A stretch of 64,000 bases of DNA from Dryobates pubescens. Taxonomy: Eukaryota; Chordata; Aves; Piciformes; Picidae. The notes under the pieces are model-generated. The model was given only the letters and a program-made list of their open reading frames with translations, made no database searches and was not told where the DNA came from. The stretch lies in NCBI RefSeq assembly GCF_014839835.1, contig NC_071627.1:16052001-16116000 (forward strand), read 5' to 3'. Of the stretch, positions 25,000 to 36,900 are shown in pieces (the first letter of the stretch is position 1; each line of letters begins with the position of its first letter). Both the position numbers and the translations under genes were made by a program.

Positions 25000-26060
25000 G
25001 CCACCTCCATGCCCAGACGATTTTCCTGCCAGCACCCCGGGGCCATCCTCTGCTCGCCTCCCTCTCTCCTCTGGCACAGCAGCCCTGCACCTGGGGTGGC
25101 GATAGCCCTGCCCGCCTCCCTGAAGCTGCCTGGGTCGAGCACCGTGTGGCTGGCAGCGGGGTGCGCCGGAGGAGCCGCGCTTTCCTCTGCCTGCTCCAGG
25201 ATGGGCACGAGGCAGAGCAGAAGCACCTATGCTGCCGTGGAGTCTCAGCACCCACCGCCCCCCGTTCCACACCCCGTGCAACCAGCATGCCTTCCCGTGC
25301 ACCCACCAGCTCCCTCCATCCACAGCCACCTACCTGCTTGCCCATACCTGCGGTGGGGCACCGTGGGCCACGGGCACGTGCCCTGCCACCTCCTCCCGGC
25401 ACATTATAACCCGCCACTGGGACCCCGGTGCTGCCAGTCTGGGTTTTTTAAATGGCTGGCATGGGAGCCCTCGGCAAAAAACTCCTTCCAGGCTGCTCAG
25501 AAGCTGGAAAAATCTTTTTGTTTTTACCTTATATGAGCTGCAGGAGGAGGCCAGGCTGCCGACGGGCGCTGCTGTCAGGGGCGCCGAGGGGCTCCATTGG
25601 CTGGGGTGCCGTCACGTGGCCCCAGCGCCGCGACCCGCCGCCGCGCAGCCCTCTGTTGCTTTTACCCCCTAAGGAAGGGCTGCTTGACAATTTTCATATT
25701 TCTTCTAAATTTGGAGATTTCAGACAATGCTGGGAGGCTTGGCTTGGGCTGCCAGAGGCCCATGTGGAAGTCATTAAGCCGGAGAGGGGGAGCGAGGGAA
25801 GGAGGGCTGGGGGGAGCAGGGGGAGGAGAGCGGTCGGAGCTGCGCTGGCTGCCAGCGACGCGCCTGGGAACCCAGGCCAGCTCGCCTGGAGAAAGTTGTT
25901 TGCAGTAACTGACTTCCTCCCGACCCTGCAGCGTGCACGGGGGGGATGAGCATCCCACCGGTGCTGGGACCAGGGGCCGGCGGGGCAGGCCGGCTGCAGG
26001 GCCGGGGAGCTGGAGACGCACTGGCGTCTGTCCCACCAAGCGGGGAAGGAAGCGGAGATG
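25000..26060. promoter_or_regulatory. CpG-rich region with AT-rich cores and CArG-like sites
   Basis: CpG-dense DNA interrupted by two AT-rich pockets, at 25440-25540 and 25660-25775. They hold two one-mismatch CArG boxes, CCTTATATGA (25527-25536) and CTAAATTTGG (25705-25714). It is about 10 kb upstream of mir-143 on its strand, so it could be an upstream promoter or enhancer of the host lncRNA. No exon was identified. Confidence 0.35.
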
Positions 26061-28595
26061 CTCCTTGGCCCAGCTGGAGATGGCTCATGATTCCCATTAC
26101 TGTGAAAAGCTCCATCTGGCCTGGGAAAAAAAAAAAAGGCATTTTGGTGGCCGTGGGGCTCTCGGCAGGCTGCCTGTGTGCGCAGGGTGAGGTCCCTGAG
26201 CGCTGGCGGGGCTGGGACCCCCACGGGGCTGTGAGGAGGCCAGGGCTGCAGGGCTGAAGGCACGTGGCACCTTTCCCTGGGTTTTAGCAGCGCCCCAGCC
26301 CCTCCTGGCCCTGCGTGGACCATGCGTCCACGTATGGCCTCCAGCCGGCACTGGGGCCCCATTAACGAGCAGCCGTTTGGCAGCTTGCAAGGGAAACACG
26401 CAGCGCCGAAGCGCCTTCGTCCTCCTGCACGGGCTGTTAGCCCCCAGCGTGGCAAGGAAGGGGTCACCTCTGCTGGGGACACGGCTGCGCTGCCCTGAGC
26501 ACCTCCGGCCGATACATCGATCTGCAGGGTGTGCTGCTTCCACAGGCTCTGGAGCCAGCAGTGGTGCACAGCTCCAAAGGAGGAAGAAGCAGGTACTGCA
26601 GGATCCCCTGCAGCAAGTGATAACAAAGGGAAAGCTGGGGAGCAAGTGGAGGGCACCAACAGATTCCCCTCTGGGTATTCCAAGGTGGTGTCACTTCCTG
26701 GGGGGGGAGCAGAGAGATGATCTCCAAGGTCTCATGCCCTGAGAGGTCCTCTGGCTCATGGGAAGGAGCTTGATCCTGAGCCATGCACAGGCACAGTGGT
26801 GGTGGCAGCTGAGCACTCCTGGTGCCTAGGGACCTGTGTGCCTTGGTGTGGACAAACACAGAGTCTGGCAGTGCAGGAACTCCAACAGCAACTTATCCCA
26901 GAGGGGCCAGGAAAGGAGAGGGGTTGTATCATCCCTGGCCCCCTGAGCTTGGGAGCTGGTGACATCTGCAAAACAGGGGCTGGGGCCCCTCTGCCATCGT
27001 GCCAGGCCTTGGTACAGGGACAGCATGGAATGCTTGGTGTCCCTCCTGGTTCCCCCTGGTTTATGTATCACCTCACCACCAAAGCCCCTGCTACAGGAAC
27101 CAAATGTCCCTGCAGCACTTCTGTGTACCCTCTGAGACATCCCTCCCGTGCTGAGGATGTGGCTGGCCACCACCCTCCTTCCCCACTAGCCCCATGCCCT
27201 TGCAAACCAGGCATCCACTAGCCCAGCACAGCTCTGGGTGCAGACGCCCCTGGAGGGTCAGGACTGGAAAGGAAGCCCTGCTGCTTGTGGCTGGCAGAGA
27301 GATGGGTCCTCAGAGTCATTCAGCTCACCTGGGGGAGGTGAAAGGAAGTAAGCTGGCAAAGCCCACTCTGAACTAGCTGGCCTGGTTTTGCTCAGCTGCT
27401 GGAGAAAACACTCACTGCTGGAAAGAGGGAGAACAGGCAAGTTTCTTTGAGAGCTGAAGAGGTGAGGAGAGGCAACAGCTGACCAGGCACCCAGCTGGGC
27501 CAGCTGGCCCTGACAACAGTGCCCCTTGGTGCAAGTAAGGGGACAGTGGGGAGCAAAACTGATGCGGAAGGAGCAAAACCAGTGCAGAGGAATTGTACCA
27601 GCAACACGGTTCAGCTGAGGGAGGGAGTGACTGGGAGGTTGCTGCCCTGCCAGCTGCAGTAAAGAGAAGCAGGGAACTGAACTGTGCTGTTCACACCAGC
27701 ACACACACACATGCACACTCTCAAACTCCTTCCATCCCAGGCACCCTGCAGCAATGAGCATCATAGCCAGGTCATCACAAAACAGACAAATGGAGGAGCT
27801 GTCATCTGCTCAGCCCTGCAGCTCCCAGTGGAGACAGCAGGGCTGGCAGGCCAGTGCTGCCCAGGGAGGTGAGGACAAGGCACAAGAAAGCAGCCACCAG
27901 CACGGCCCCAGAGGATGCTCAGTGTAAACCAGAACAGAGATTGGCATTGCAGTGCCTGAACCTGCCAGCAGCATGCCCAAACCCAGGGAAGAGAGCAAGA
28001 TGGTGTCCTCCAAGATGCCAGAACCTGGCCAGGAATACAAAAGGCTTCCCTGGGACTGCTGGCAGAGGAATGAGGTAAAAAACCCAAACACCTGCTTGTT
28101 TCAATCCCTGCACACACACAGATGCAGTGGCCCTAAAAGCAGGACAAGCCTTGATCTTGCCATGTCCCAGGAGCAGCCAGCTCCCCACAGGTCTTCTGGC
28201 AGTCACTGGGGCCCAGGGCTGAGCCCAGGCTAGGCTGAGTGTATGAAGATAACTGCACAGAGCACAGCCCTGCCATGTGCTGCCCTGCAGCAGGGGCATC
28301 CTCCTTCTGCTGCGGATAAGCCTTGGTGCAGGACACCAATCTAGGATAGCATGTGTGGCATGTCCCCAGGACACACTGGGGTTCTTTCCTAGGCACAGAG
28401 TCCTCCCACACCTCATCTGACTCCTGTGCCCCTCTCTGTGTCAGGCATCCTATGTTAACAGGTACTGAGCTCATCTTCATCCCATGGTCTAGGAGCCAAA
28501 TAGCCTCCCTGGGAGCCAGAAGGGAGCTGATGTCTCCCAGCCCTAGACAGCCTCCATCCCCTCTCCTCTCCCTGCAGCCCCTGCTCTCGGTGGGC
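26061..28595. other. Non-coding; no gene seen
   Basis: GC-rich single-copy DNA with a short CA run near 27700. No exon, RNA gene or interspersed repeat was recognised. Confidence 0.35.
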
Positions 28596-28599
28596 TGGC

Positions 28600-28880
28600 T
28601 TTGAGTGAAGCACAACTAGCTGCTGCCATTAAACAAAGCCTATAATTAGAAACCAGGTTTCCTAAATGAAGTGAAAAATGTAATGTTAGCCTCTGTTTGT
28701 TCACTGGATGCTGCTCTCTTGTTCCATGACCCAGAAGGGTCATGCCCTGTGGTTTCTGAGAAGCCTTAATAAGGTAATGTTTAGGAGGTTACTATCTTTA
28801 CAACTCTTGTCTTATTACAACTCCATAAGAAAAACATTTGGGGCAAAGCAGGATTCCTTGGCGTGGGTTTGTTTTCGTTA
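28600..28880. promoter_or_regulatory. AT-rich island, candidate conserved non-coding element
   Basis: An AT-rich stretch in GC-rich surroundings. It contains a homeodomain-type TATAATTAG core (28640-28650) and several AT-rich tracts, but no open frame of interest. The call rests on composition. Confidence 0.2.
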
Positions 28881-30385
28881 CTCTCTCGCTAAGATGCCGC
28901 CCAGTGATCCCCCCTGTAGCAGATTCAGTTTCAGTATCTCCACAAGTGATCTGTTTTCCCACCCCTCGCCACCCTCTAGACCCCTTGGCTGGGTGTGAGG
29001 CCGGGGGTACTCCCAAGGGGCTGAGATAGCCACAGTCCTGTCCCAGAAAGGCAGCAAGTGAACGGAGTGATGGTGCAGGGCAGCGATAGAGAGGGACCCC
29101 CCAGCAGGCTCAGTGGGGCTGCTCCCAGCCTTGCAAGAGCCCAGGGAGCAATAAGAGAAACCCTTCTCCCATAAGCCCAGCTAACATCCAAACATAGTGA
29201 ATTTGCAGCCTTCTCATCTACTGTGCAACCTCAGAGGGGGCTGCCTGGGGGCAGGCAGGAGTTTCTCATATATCCTGACACCGGAGCACAGGCTGTCCCT
29301 GCCTCCCTCACCCCCATGCATGTGCTGTCTCAGTTGCTGGGGCAGGATGGCATGATGAATGGGTGAGCTAGGCTGGAGCAGCTCTGAAGGTGACCTTCAG
29401 GACTGGCCTGTGCAGCTTTGTAACAAGTCCCTTCCCTCCACAGACTGCTAAAACAGAAGCAAAGGAGGAGGGGATGGGGTTGAGGGCAGGAGACTTCCTG
29501 CCCTGACTTCAAACCACCAACTCTCCCTGTCGATGGCTCCTTAGGAGCTCTAGGAGCCCTCACATGAGCTATGGTGGCCCCATGTCCAGAGCCATAGGGA
29601 GAAGATGTTTGACTTGAGCACAGCCTGCCAGGGCTGCACCAGCGGCACCGCTGAGCTTTCCATGTGCCTTCTCCTTCCACCTTGCCCTGGGAAACTGGGA
29701 ACTTGGATGCCTGCCCACGAGCAAAAGCCACCAAAGCCCTAAAACCAAGAGACTTTCTCCTCACAGACCCAGAGGGCATCACTGCCCTGGAAACACATCC
29801 CCGGGTGCTCTCTCCAGCCCTGTGGCCTTGCAGGGAGGGCAGTGGGAATGGCTCCAGGCTGCTCCACGTGCTCTGGGGCTAGGCCAGTGCTTCTCATGGC
29901 CAGAAGCTGGGATGCAGAAGGTGTCTGACAGAACCATCTCTCAGCTTTGAGATACAGCATAGAATGCAGCCATCCTTCTAAAGCCCTCGGGGACTGGTGT
30001 GTGAGCACCACGCTGTCTTAGGCTGCCTGCAGAAGCAAAACAATTACTTGGAAATTCAGCATTGCCTACCTGTGCTCTGCACTGGTGGGCAGCGAGGCAC
30101 AGCCAGTGCGAGCTGAGGCCAGAAGCCCGGAAGGCTGGGGGTGGTGGGAGGGCAGGCACAGAGGACGCGAGAGGAGCAGATCATGGGGCCAGCTGTCTGT
30201 TGCGCTTCGTAAGCTGGCAGGACCTGCGTCTGGGTGGTGCCTCAGCAGTCCCTGCCTGGAGGAGCCCGCAGCTCTGCCCTGAGCCATCCTACAAGGAGCT
30301 GTGACTGCCCAGCCAGCAGCACCCAGAGAGGTCCCGCTGGGATCAGAGTCTGTCCGTGCCATGCTCTCACACTAGCCCCTTCCAT
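28881..30385. other. Non-coding; no gene seen
   Basis: Single-copy GC-rich DNA between an AT-rich island and a CpG-rich patch. I see nothing that can be annotated. Confidence 0.35.
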
Positions 30386-30389
30386 CCCT

Positions 30390-30780
30390 CTGCTGCCACC
30401 ATCCCACAGGGGGAGCGGGACACAGGCAGCGGGAGCCGGGAGCCGTCGGGGCAGCGGCTGCGCTGCACCGGGCGCTGGGCCGGGCAGGGGTGGAAGGAAG
30501 CGGGTGTTCCCAGCACGGGGGTGGGAGAGCAGGCTTTTTCCATCAGGTGTTCTGTCTCCAGGAGAAGGCGGCAAAAGAAAACAAAAGGCAGGAGAGGAGC
30601 GGGACAGGAGGAACCTGCGCGTCTGGATTGTGTAAGCAGCGACGTGCTGTAAACGGCGGGCGGCTGATGGATGTGGCGGCCTGGCCGCGGCAGGACGTGC
30701 TGGCCGTGCACCCTTCCTGCCGGCCGTGCACCCTTCCTGCCGGCCGTGCACCCTTCCTGCCTGCCGCCGCTCTCCCGACG
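30390..30780. promoter_or_regulatory. CpG-rich patch upstream of IL17B
   Basis: High CpG density about 4 kb before the IL17B start codon. It may mark an upstream promoter of IL17B or the divergent start of the microRNA host lncRNA. It includes a 20-base minisatellite at 30702-30761. Confidence 0.3.
30702..30761. repeat. Minisatellite, three 20-base units
   Basis: Three identical head-to-tail copies of a 20-base GC-rich unit beginning GGCCGTGCACCC. Confidence 0.95.
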
Positions 30781-31002
30781 CCACTGGCTCCCCATCGGCA
30801 TCGTGCCCAGGGATGGCCAGGCTGGGGTGCTGCTGGCCCCGTGGCCCCGGGTCCCAAAGGACAACGCTGCACAGCTGTGCCTCCCGACGCCAAAGCTTGG
30901 CTGTTATCTCAGGCATGTGATCCAGCGGGCGTGATTTACAGACAGCCCAGAGCATCACCCAGCTCCCTCCCGAGGAGGCAGGAGGGCTGCCGAGACAGCC
31001 GG

Positions 31003-31017
31003 ATTGGGGCTATATAA
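31003..31017 (+). promoter_or_regulatory. TATA box with inverted CCAAT: candidate distal IL17B or lncRNA promoter
   Basis: ATTGG (inverted CCAAT) is followed a few bases later by CTATATAAG, a near-consensus TATA box on plus. A start would fall near 31040, 3.6 kb upstream of the IL17B start codon. IL17B in human has distant non-coding first exons. No connecting exon could be shown here, and on minus the same site could serve the host lncRNA. Confidence 0.3.
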
Positions 31018-31379
31018 GTAATGCTATCCTTTGATGCAGAACCCAGGCACAGCGAGACCCCGGGCTGCCCACAGCTCTTCCAGCCCCTCACACAGCTGCC
31101 ACGGCCACCCCTGCTGCCTGTGGCACCGCGGCATATCGGGACAGCTCTGTGGCCACAGTAGCCACATTGCACAATGCCCCTTCCCTCCCTCCCACGGGAT
31201 AACCCTTTCCTGCCAGGGTGGGGACTCTGGGGACAAATCCGGCGTCATGGGGGTGCAGGAGGGGATGGGTCTGTGTCCCACAACAGCTGCCTGGGGGGAG
31301 GGCACCCCGCCTGATGCCAGCAGTGGATTCCTGTCAGCCCTGACCGGCCGGGCCCTGGCTCTGCCTTTATGCAAGGCAG

Positions 31380-31530
31380 AAGCCAGCACAATTAAGCACT
31401 TTTTTGGTTTTCCCTTTTTTGAGAAGGGGCAAGTTTAATTCCCACCAAACAATGCTCTTTTTCCAGCAAGCTTAAAATAAGCCTTTTTGGCCCTGGTGCC
31501 TCTGGAGCTGCTGACGCACCGAGCAGGGCT
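31380..31530. promoter_or_regulatory. AT-rich island upstream of IL17B
   Basis: An AT-rich block of about 150 bases with CTTTTTTGG, CTTAAAATAAG and TGACGCAC elements in GC-rich DNA. It is a candidate conserved element by composition only. Confidence 0.2.
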
Positions 31531-34500
31531 TTGTGCAAATATGGATGTGAGCCGGCTGGGTGCTACCTGCCGGGGGGCAGCGGGGGGTGCAGGAGGGCCC
31601 CCAGGCCCTGCCCTCCTCCCTGCTGTGCCGTGGGGCTGGCTCTGGTGAGGCCAGCTTGCCAGAGCATGCTTATGTTTGATGAGTGGAAAATATTGCTCAT
31701 GTAGAGATAGGAGGTGCTGTGGCCGTGCTGGAGCCTCCTGCCAGCCCCAACATCTAGCCCGTGTGTGTGTTCAGGTGTGCTGGAGCCTCACAAACCCCAT
31801 GGAGCATCTGTGTTCAGAGCTCAGAGAAGTGATGCTGCCCACTGCCTGCCATGGGTGGAGGAGACCACAAAGCCCACAGCAGTGGCTCCTGCCCTGGCAG
31901 GGACATTCCTGCTTGTGAAAAAAGGCAAAAACTCTTTTCTGCCAGCATGGGAACTGTGATCTGATTCCCCTTGTTCCATCACCTGTGGCCCCCATCGTGT
32001 GCCCTGCCGCATGCTCCCTGACCAGCACATCTCTCCAGCCAAACATGGCTACTCTGCATCCCTCTACCTTGCTAGCTTGGGCTCAATGGCTCAGCTGTGG
32101 GCACAGCAAGAAAGTTCCATGATGGTTATGCTGAGAAATATGCACCTACATTTACGTGGGGCAAGTAGAGCCTGCCTTCATGGCCCCTTCTGCTTTGCTT
32201 TCCCACTCAGCAGGCTATGCTTTCCACCCCAGCTTCCCGTGGCAATGGGGCAACGTGGTAGGGAAGGAGCAGGAAGGAGCACATCCAACAACACCCATAA
32301 GCACATCCCTTCTTCCCCCTGGGTAACTCCCAGGGGAGCTGTGCAGGGGTTTCCCATGCTTCCCAACCACGTTCTCCCTCGTGGCCCCCTGTGAGGCTCA
32401 CCCCAGTGCACTGTGCTCTTGCAGGGAGGGCACCATAGCTGGCATGGGCACATGAAGCCTGTTGGCCACCCTGTCCCAGCAGAGAGGCAGAGGCTGGCCA
32501 TACCCCAGCCTCCTATGCACCCCAGTCCCTTCCCTTGTGTGTGGCCAGTGGGGAAAACCCGCCCATGCCCGCCCCCACCTCCCCCAGCTTATCAAATTTG
32601 GCCATGTCTGAAAAGCCCTGGTTTCCTTTTCACCAAAAAAGATCAAAACTGGGCAACTGGCTGCTGGCTGGCTGCCCCTGAGCCTCTCTCATGTGTAAAC
32701 AGCATTGCCGAGCGCTGACACAACGCAGGCGGCCGTGGCACACGCAGGCAGCCAGCACCCGCCAGGTGCCCAGGGCTCCTTCTTGGGAGATCACAGAACA
32801 CAGGGTGCAGTCACTGGAGTGCAGGCAGGGACTGGCCCAGCACCCCAGAACGGGCTGGTGGCAGCAGGCCAGCTGCTGCTGTACTGCTCACTGCAGGAAA
32901 TGAGTGGCTGCATGGCCCCTGCTAGGGCAGGTTCCCTCTGCCAGGTCCCAGAGGTGACAAAAGGAACACGCTGTGCTCAGCACACAGCATCAAACTTCAC
33001 CCAAGGGGAGAGCAGATGCTGTGCTGGCACTGTCCTTGGGGATGTTAACATAGGCTGCAGCAGCTGGGCTGCATTTCCTGTTGCATCCCAGGACTGGCAA
33101 GACTGGGAGGAAGAGGAGGGGGTGGAGGGCTGGGTGAGCTGGGGGTGCAGTGGGTTTTACTCTCTTTGCCGGGATTTCTGGAGGCCAAATTCATGGGCTG
33201 GGAAAAGGAGGTGGAAATTGCCCACCACTCTACAAAGAACAGGGACCTTCCAAGCCCTGGGGTTGTACAGCGAGTGAGCAGGCAGAGAACTGAGCATCCA
33301 GTGCTGAAGAGGGGGCAGGAAAGGGGAGGCAGAAAGCACCAAAGCCAGGTGGAGCTGCTCCCCCGCACTGCCTGGTCTCCAGGGCAGCAGCCCTGAGAGT
33401 GTAAAGGGCCCTTCCAAAAGAGCAAGGACTGTCCCTGAGCATGGGGAGCAGCACTGGGTACACCCAATCCCATGGCCGGCAGTGTTGGCAGGGAAAGAGG
33501 TATGCCTGGAGGGATGGAGAGAGGGATGAAGAAGAAGAGGGATGGAGGGGAGGATGGAAAGGAGGAAGAATGGAGGGGAGGATGGAGAGATGGGGTAAAT
33601 GAGGGATAGAAGGAAGGATGGAGGGGAGGAGGAATGGAAGGGGAGGAGGAACGGAGGGAGGGAAGTTGCGGAGGAGGGATGCAGAGACTGATGAAGGCTG
33701 GCTGTGCTGTCGGGCAGAGGACAGCGCCACCGTGTGGCACAGCGGCTGCCTGGCTGCAGGGACGGCCCAGGGCAACGGGGGCTGCAATGCGAGCCTGCTC
33801 TAGCCCCAGCCGGGGACAGTCCTTGCGCCGTTCCCGGGCCAGGGTATCTCACACGGACCCTCGTGCCTCAGTGTCCGGCCCCCAGCACCTGGAATCCCAG
33901 TGCCTGGACCTGGGAAGCCAGAGAGCAGGGCACAGGCGAGGGCAGCATCTTACCACTAACTCCCACCAGCCTGCAGCTCTGGGGTCCAGCCCCAAGGCCA
34001 GCAGCAAACAGAATTGGTGTGTCCCCACCGCCAGAGCTTGGGGACAGGTTCAATGATGGAGTAGGAAGGGTTTGGGGAAGGACAGAAGAGGGGTGCAGAA
34101 AGTGATGAGTGCCATCATCTCACCACTGGGCAGAAGGGTTGGGTGGTTCCTGGAGACAGTGAAGTCGGTGGTGGCACATGGATGCTGGCAGGCTCTCAAC
34201 CTGTCCCTACAGGACAGCTCCAGGCTGCCTGTACATCTTGCTGCCCATCCCTGTTCCTTTCATAAGTCCCTTATTCCTTCAACCCAGCAGCTGTCCCCCT
34301 GCTGGACCTCATATAGCTATGACCACACTCGTGGCACCACGGGAGCCCAAACCTCCTCCCCAGAGCAGATTATTGCCCAGCGACCCCTCTGGGCTGCCCC
34401 GTCCAGAGGAGACCCACCACTGTCCACAGCCACCGCTGCAGGTGGAGCCGGCACCCGGGGAGGCGGCGGGTGGCCGAGTCCCAGACCATGCTGGCCCCCT

Positions 34501-34651
34501 GCCCTGCCGACACTGAGGCTCCCTGGCACCTCAGGGACCAGACACACCTCCGGCAGAGCGGAGCCAGGGGCTGGGGCTTTCCCTTTTTAGCTCCCCAGCT
34601 CCCCAGTGCCAGCCACACTGCAGGACAGCGGCCGGCAGCCCCTCCGCAGCG
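31531..34651. other. Immediate upstream region of IL17B; no gene seen
   Basis: Non-coding DNA with a long purine tract at 33508-33663. I see no strong TATA box within the last 300 bases before the IL17B start codon. Confidence 0.35.
33508..33663 (+). repeat. Purine-rich GGA/GGAT low-complexity tract
   Basis: About 155 bases that are almost all purine on the plus strand, built from GGAGG, GGATGG and GGAAGG units. This is simple-sequence expansion, with potential for triplex or G-rich structure. Confidence 0.85.
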
Positions 34652-36375
34652 ATGGAGCGGGCTCCAAACCTGGTAGGTGATTGCAAGCTGGCTCAGGGCT
34701 TGCTCCCAGTTCTCCTTCTCTAATCTGAGTATTTGCATGCTTGTTTATGGGTGGCTACCTGGGTTTGTTGGCTTTGGAGGCACATGCCAGGCTCATTGCT
34801 CTCACACCTGGCATGGAGAGGATGCAGCAGCTTCAGAGAGCAAAGCCACAACAGTCTGACTGGACAGTCTGGCAGCGGAGGGGGCAAACAGCTCTGGGCG
34901 AGTGGTCCCTGCCCCTGGGCACTGCACACCTTGGGAAGGGCTGAGGGATAGACAGCAGGGTGTGGGGCTGCCTGTGGCCAGCTGCAGGGACACGAATAGC
35001 AGGGAGCACGACTACAGAAAGCAACTTTGTTCAGTGCTGGGCAGCCTGCCGGGTGTCAGCACATGGGAGCTTGGCCCTGCGAGGTCACAGGGAGAAGCAA
35101 AGCAGAAAGCATCTTTTCTCTCTCACCATCCTCAGAGCACAGAGGGAGGGGAGAGGAGGCTTTGGATAAAGATCCCATTCTTGACTGTCTCATCTCTAAA
35201 GCTCCATTTAAACCACAGGCTGTCCAGGTACAGCCTGAACTGAGAGTGTACCCATCCTTGCCAGCACGCAACTGTCTTGGGGTGGGCAGGGAAGGGATTG
35301 GGCACAGCTTGGGCAGGGGCAGTTTGGGCAATGCAGCTGCCAACTGCAACCAGAATGAGAGGCCTCACAGCCACATGCATCAGCTATGACTTGGGCCAGG
35401 GGTTCACCACAACTCTGTGTCCACCACTCCTTGCAAACTTCCCTTGCATGTTCCCGTGGGTTTTGCCTGCAGGCCCTTTGGCACATGCCTCCCTGAAGCC
35501 AGTGTAGTCCTGCCATTGCCTGGTGGCCCATGGAAGGGGGGAGAGCTCCCCTTCCACAACAGCCCTGTAGGCTGCTGTCACATACCATCCTCCTTTCTCC
35601 TCAGCTTCTCCTCTGCATCTTTACCTTTGCCATGGTGGTGGTCCCTGAAGCAAAGGACCAAAGCAAGGCAGCAAAAGGCAGGAGAAGGGGCCTGGTGCGG
35701 GCCCCCACAGCCACCCCTGCCCTCACCTGGGCCCCGGATGACCCCTATACCAGCATGGCAGACTACGAGCGCAGCATCCAGGACATGGTGCGCCAGCTGA
35801 AGAACAGCTCTGAGCCCAGGGACACCAAGTGCCAGGTCAACCTGAGGCTCTGGAGGTCCAACCGGAGGAGCCTGTCCCCCTGGGCCTACAGGTGAGCTTG
35901 GGGGGGGGGGGGACGTCGGGGACATGCATGGTGGCTCCGTGCCAGCACTGTGGCAGCCACAGCTCCAGCATCACAGAGCTGCAGTGGCTGCTGGGGGGTG
36001 CGGTGGGATGCATCCCACCCATTTCACCTCGTGGAGACATCATCCTGCCTCTCCCCAGCCACCCACCGCCCCTCATTTCACCATCTCTCCAGCCTTGCCT
36101 CGCTTTCCCTCTCCTCCAGCATAAACCACGACGCAGCGCGGATCCCAGCAGAGCTCCCCGAGGCCCGCTGCCTCTGCACTGGCTGCATCAACCCCTTCAC
36201 CATGCAGGAGGACCGCACCATGGCCAGCGTCCCCATCTACAGCCGGCTGCCCGTGCGCCGCCTGCTCTGCCAGCTGCCAGCCGAGGTGGGGCACAAGCAC
36301 TTCGGGAAGAAGTGTCACAAGAAGTATCAGATGGTCATGGAAACCATTGCTGTGGGCTGCACCTGCATCTTCTGA
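34652..36375 (+). CDS. IL17B: Interleukin-17B, three coding exons
   Basis: Secreted IL-17 family cytokine. Coding exons are 34652-34672, 35605-35891 and 36120-36375, giving 187 residues (human IL-17B has 180). Residues 1-23 form a signal peptide, beginning MERAPNLLLLCIFTF. A basic stretch follows, then a conserved Asp/Tyr-rich segment (YERSIQDMVRQLKNSS) with one N-glycosylation site at Asn74. The cystine-knot fold is recognised from Cys83, Cys120, Cys122, Cys125, Cys153, Cys168, Cys183 and Cys185, from RSLSPWAYSINHD and from the C-terminal VMETIAVGCTCIF, which is diagnostic for IL-17B rather than IL-17D. Exon phases match the human gene (short first exon, second intron split inside a Ser codon). 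The segment between Cys153 and Cys168 is longer than in human. The neighbours PCYOX1L and mir-143/145 support orthology. IL-17B signals through IL17RB. Confidence 0.95.
35900..35912 (+). repeat. Run of 13 G beside the IL17B exon 2 donor
   Basis: A homopolymer starting 9 bases into intron 2. G-runs near 5' splice sites commonly act as splicing enhancers, and this one is also prone to sequencing error. Confidence 0.9.
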
Positions 36376-36900
36376 GGTCGCAAAGCTAACCCCTTCGGCT
36401 ACCCGTGGGCATCTAATCAGCTTGCTCTCGCTTCCTGAGTTTGCCTGCTCTGGGAGAGGGTCACCCAACTAAGCGCCAGGGTGAGGAGAGCTCCTGTTCG
36501 AGGCAGTGGCAGCTCCAAGCTCCCCAAAATTCCCTGCCATACTCCATCAGTCTCAGCTCCACTTCGGGGACACCTAGCAGAGGGCCACCCCTGGAAGTCA
36601 CCATGCTACACAGTGAGACACTCTCACCTCCAGGGAGGAGCTCAGCAGGGTGGGCTGGGGATCAGAAGGAGGCAACTGCCTGCTAGTCTCTCCAGTTGGG
36701 CAGAACCAGGCCTTCTGCTTCCCCAAAGTCCCTGTTTGCCTTTGTCTGCTATCAGTGCAACAGCTCTCGAGTGCTCAGTCCCCCAGGTCCCCCAAGCCCA
36801 CTTACAAGTTCTGTACTTGGCCAGGCAGCCCAGGGAGCAGGACATGAGCACATCTGAGTGGCTTCTGATGTCTTCAATAAAGTGCATTGCTGACCCTCGT
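36376..36900 (+). other. IL17B: IL17B 3' UTR
   Basis: Non-coding sequence between the IL17B stop codon and the AATAAA at 36876-36881, giving a 3' UTR of about 520 bases. Confidence 0.7.
36876..36881 (+). terminator. IL17B poly(A) signal
   Basis: Canonical AATAAA 500 bases past the stop codon. It is the first one on plus after IL17B. Cleavage is expected near 36895. Confidence 0.75.
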
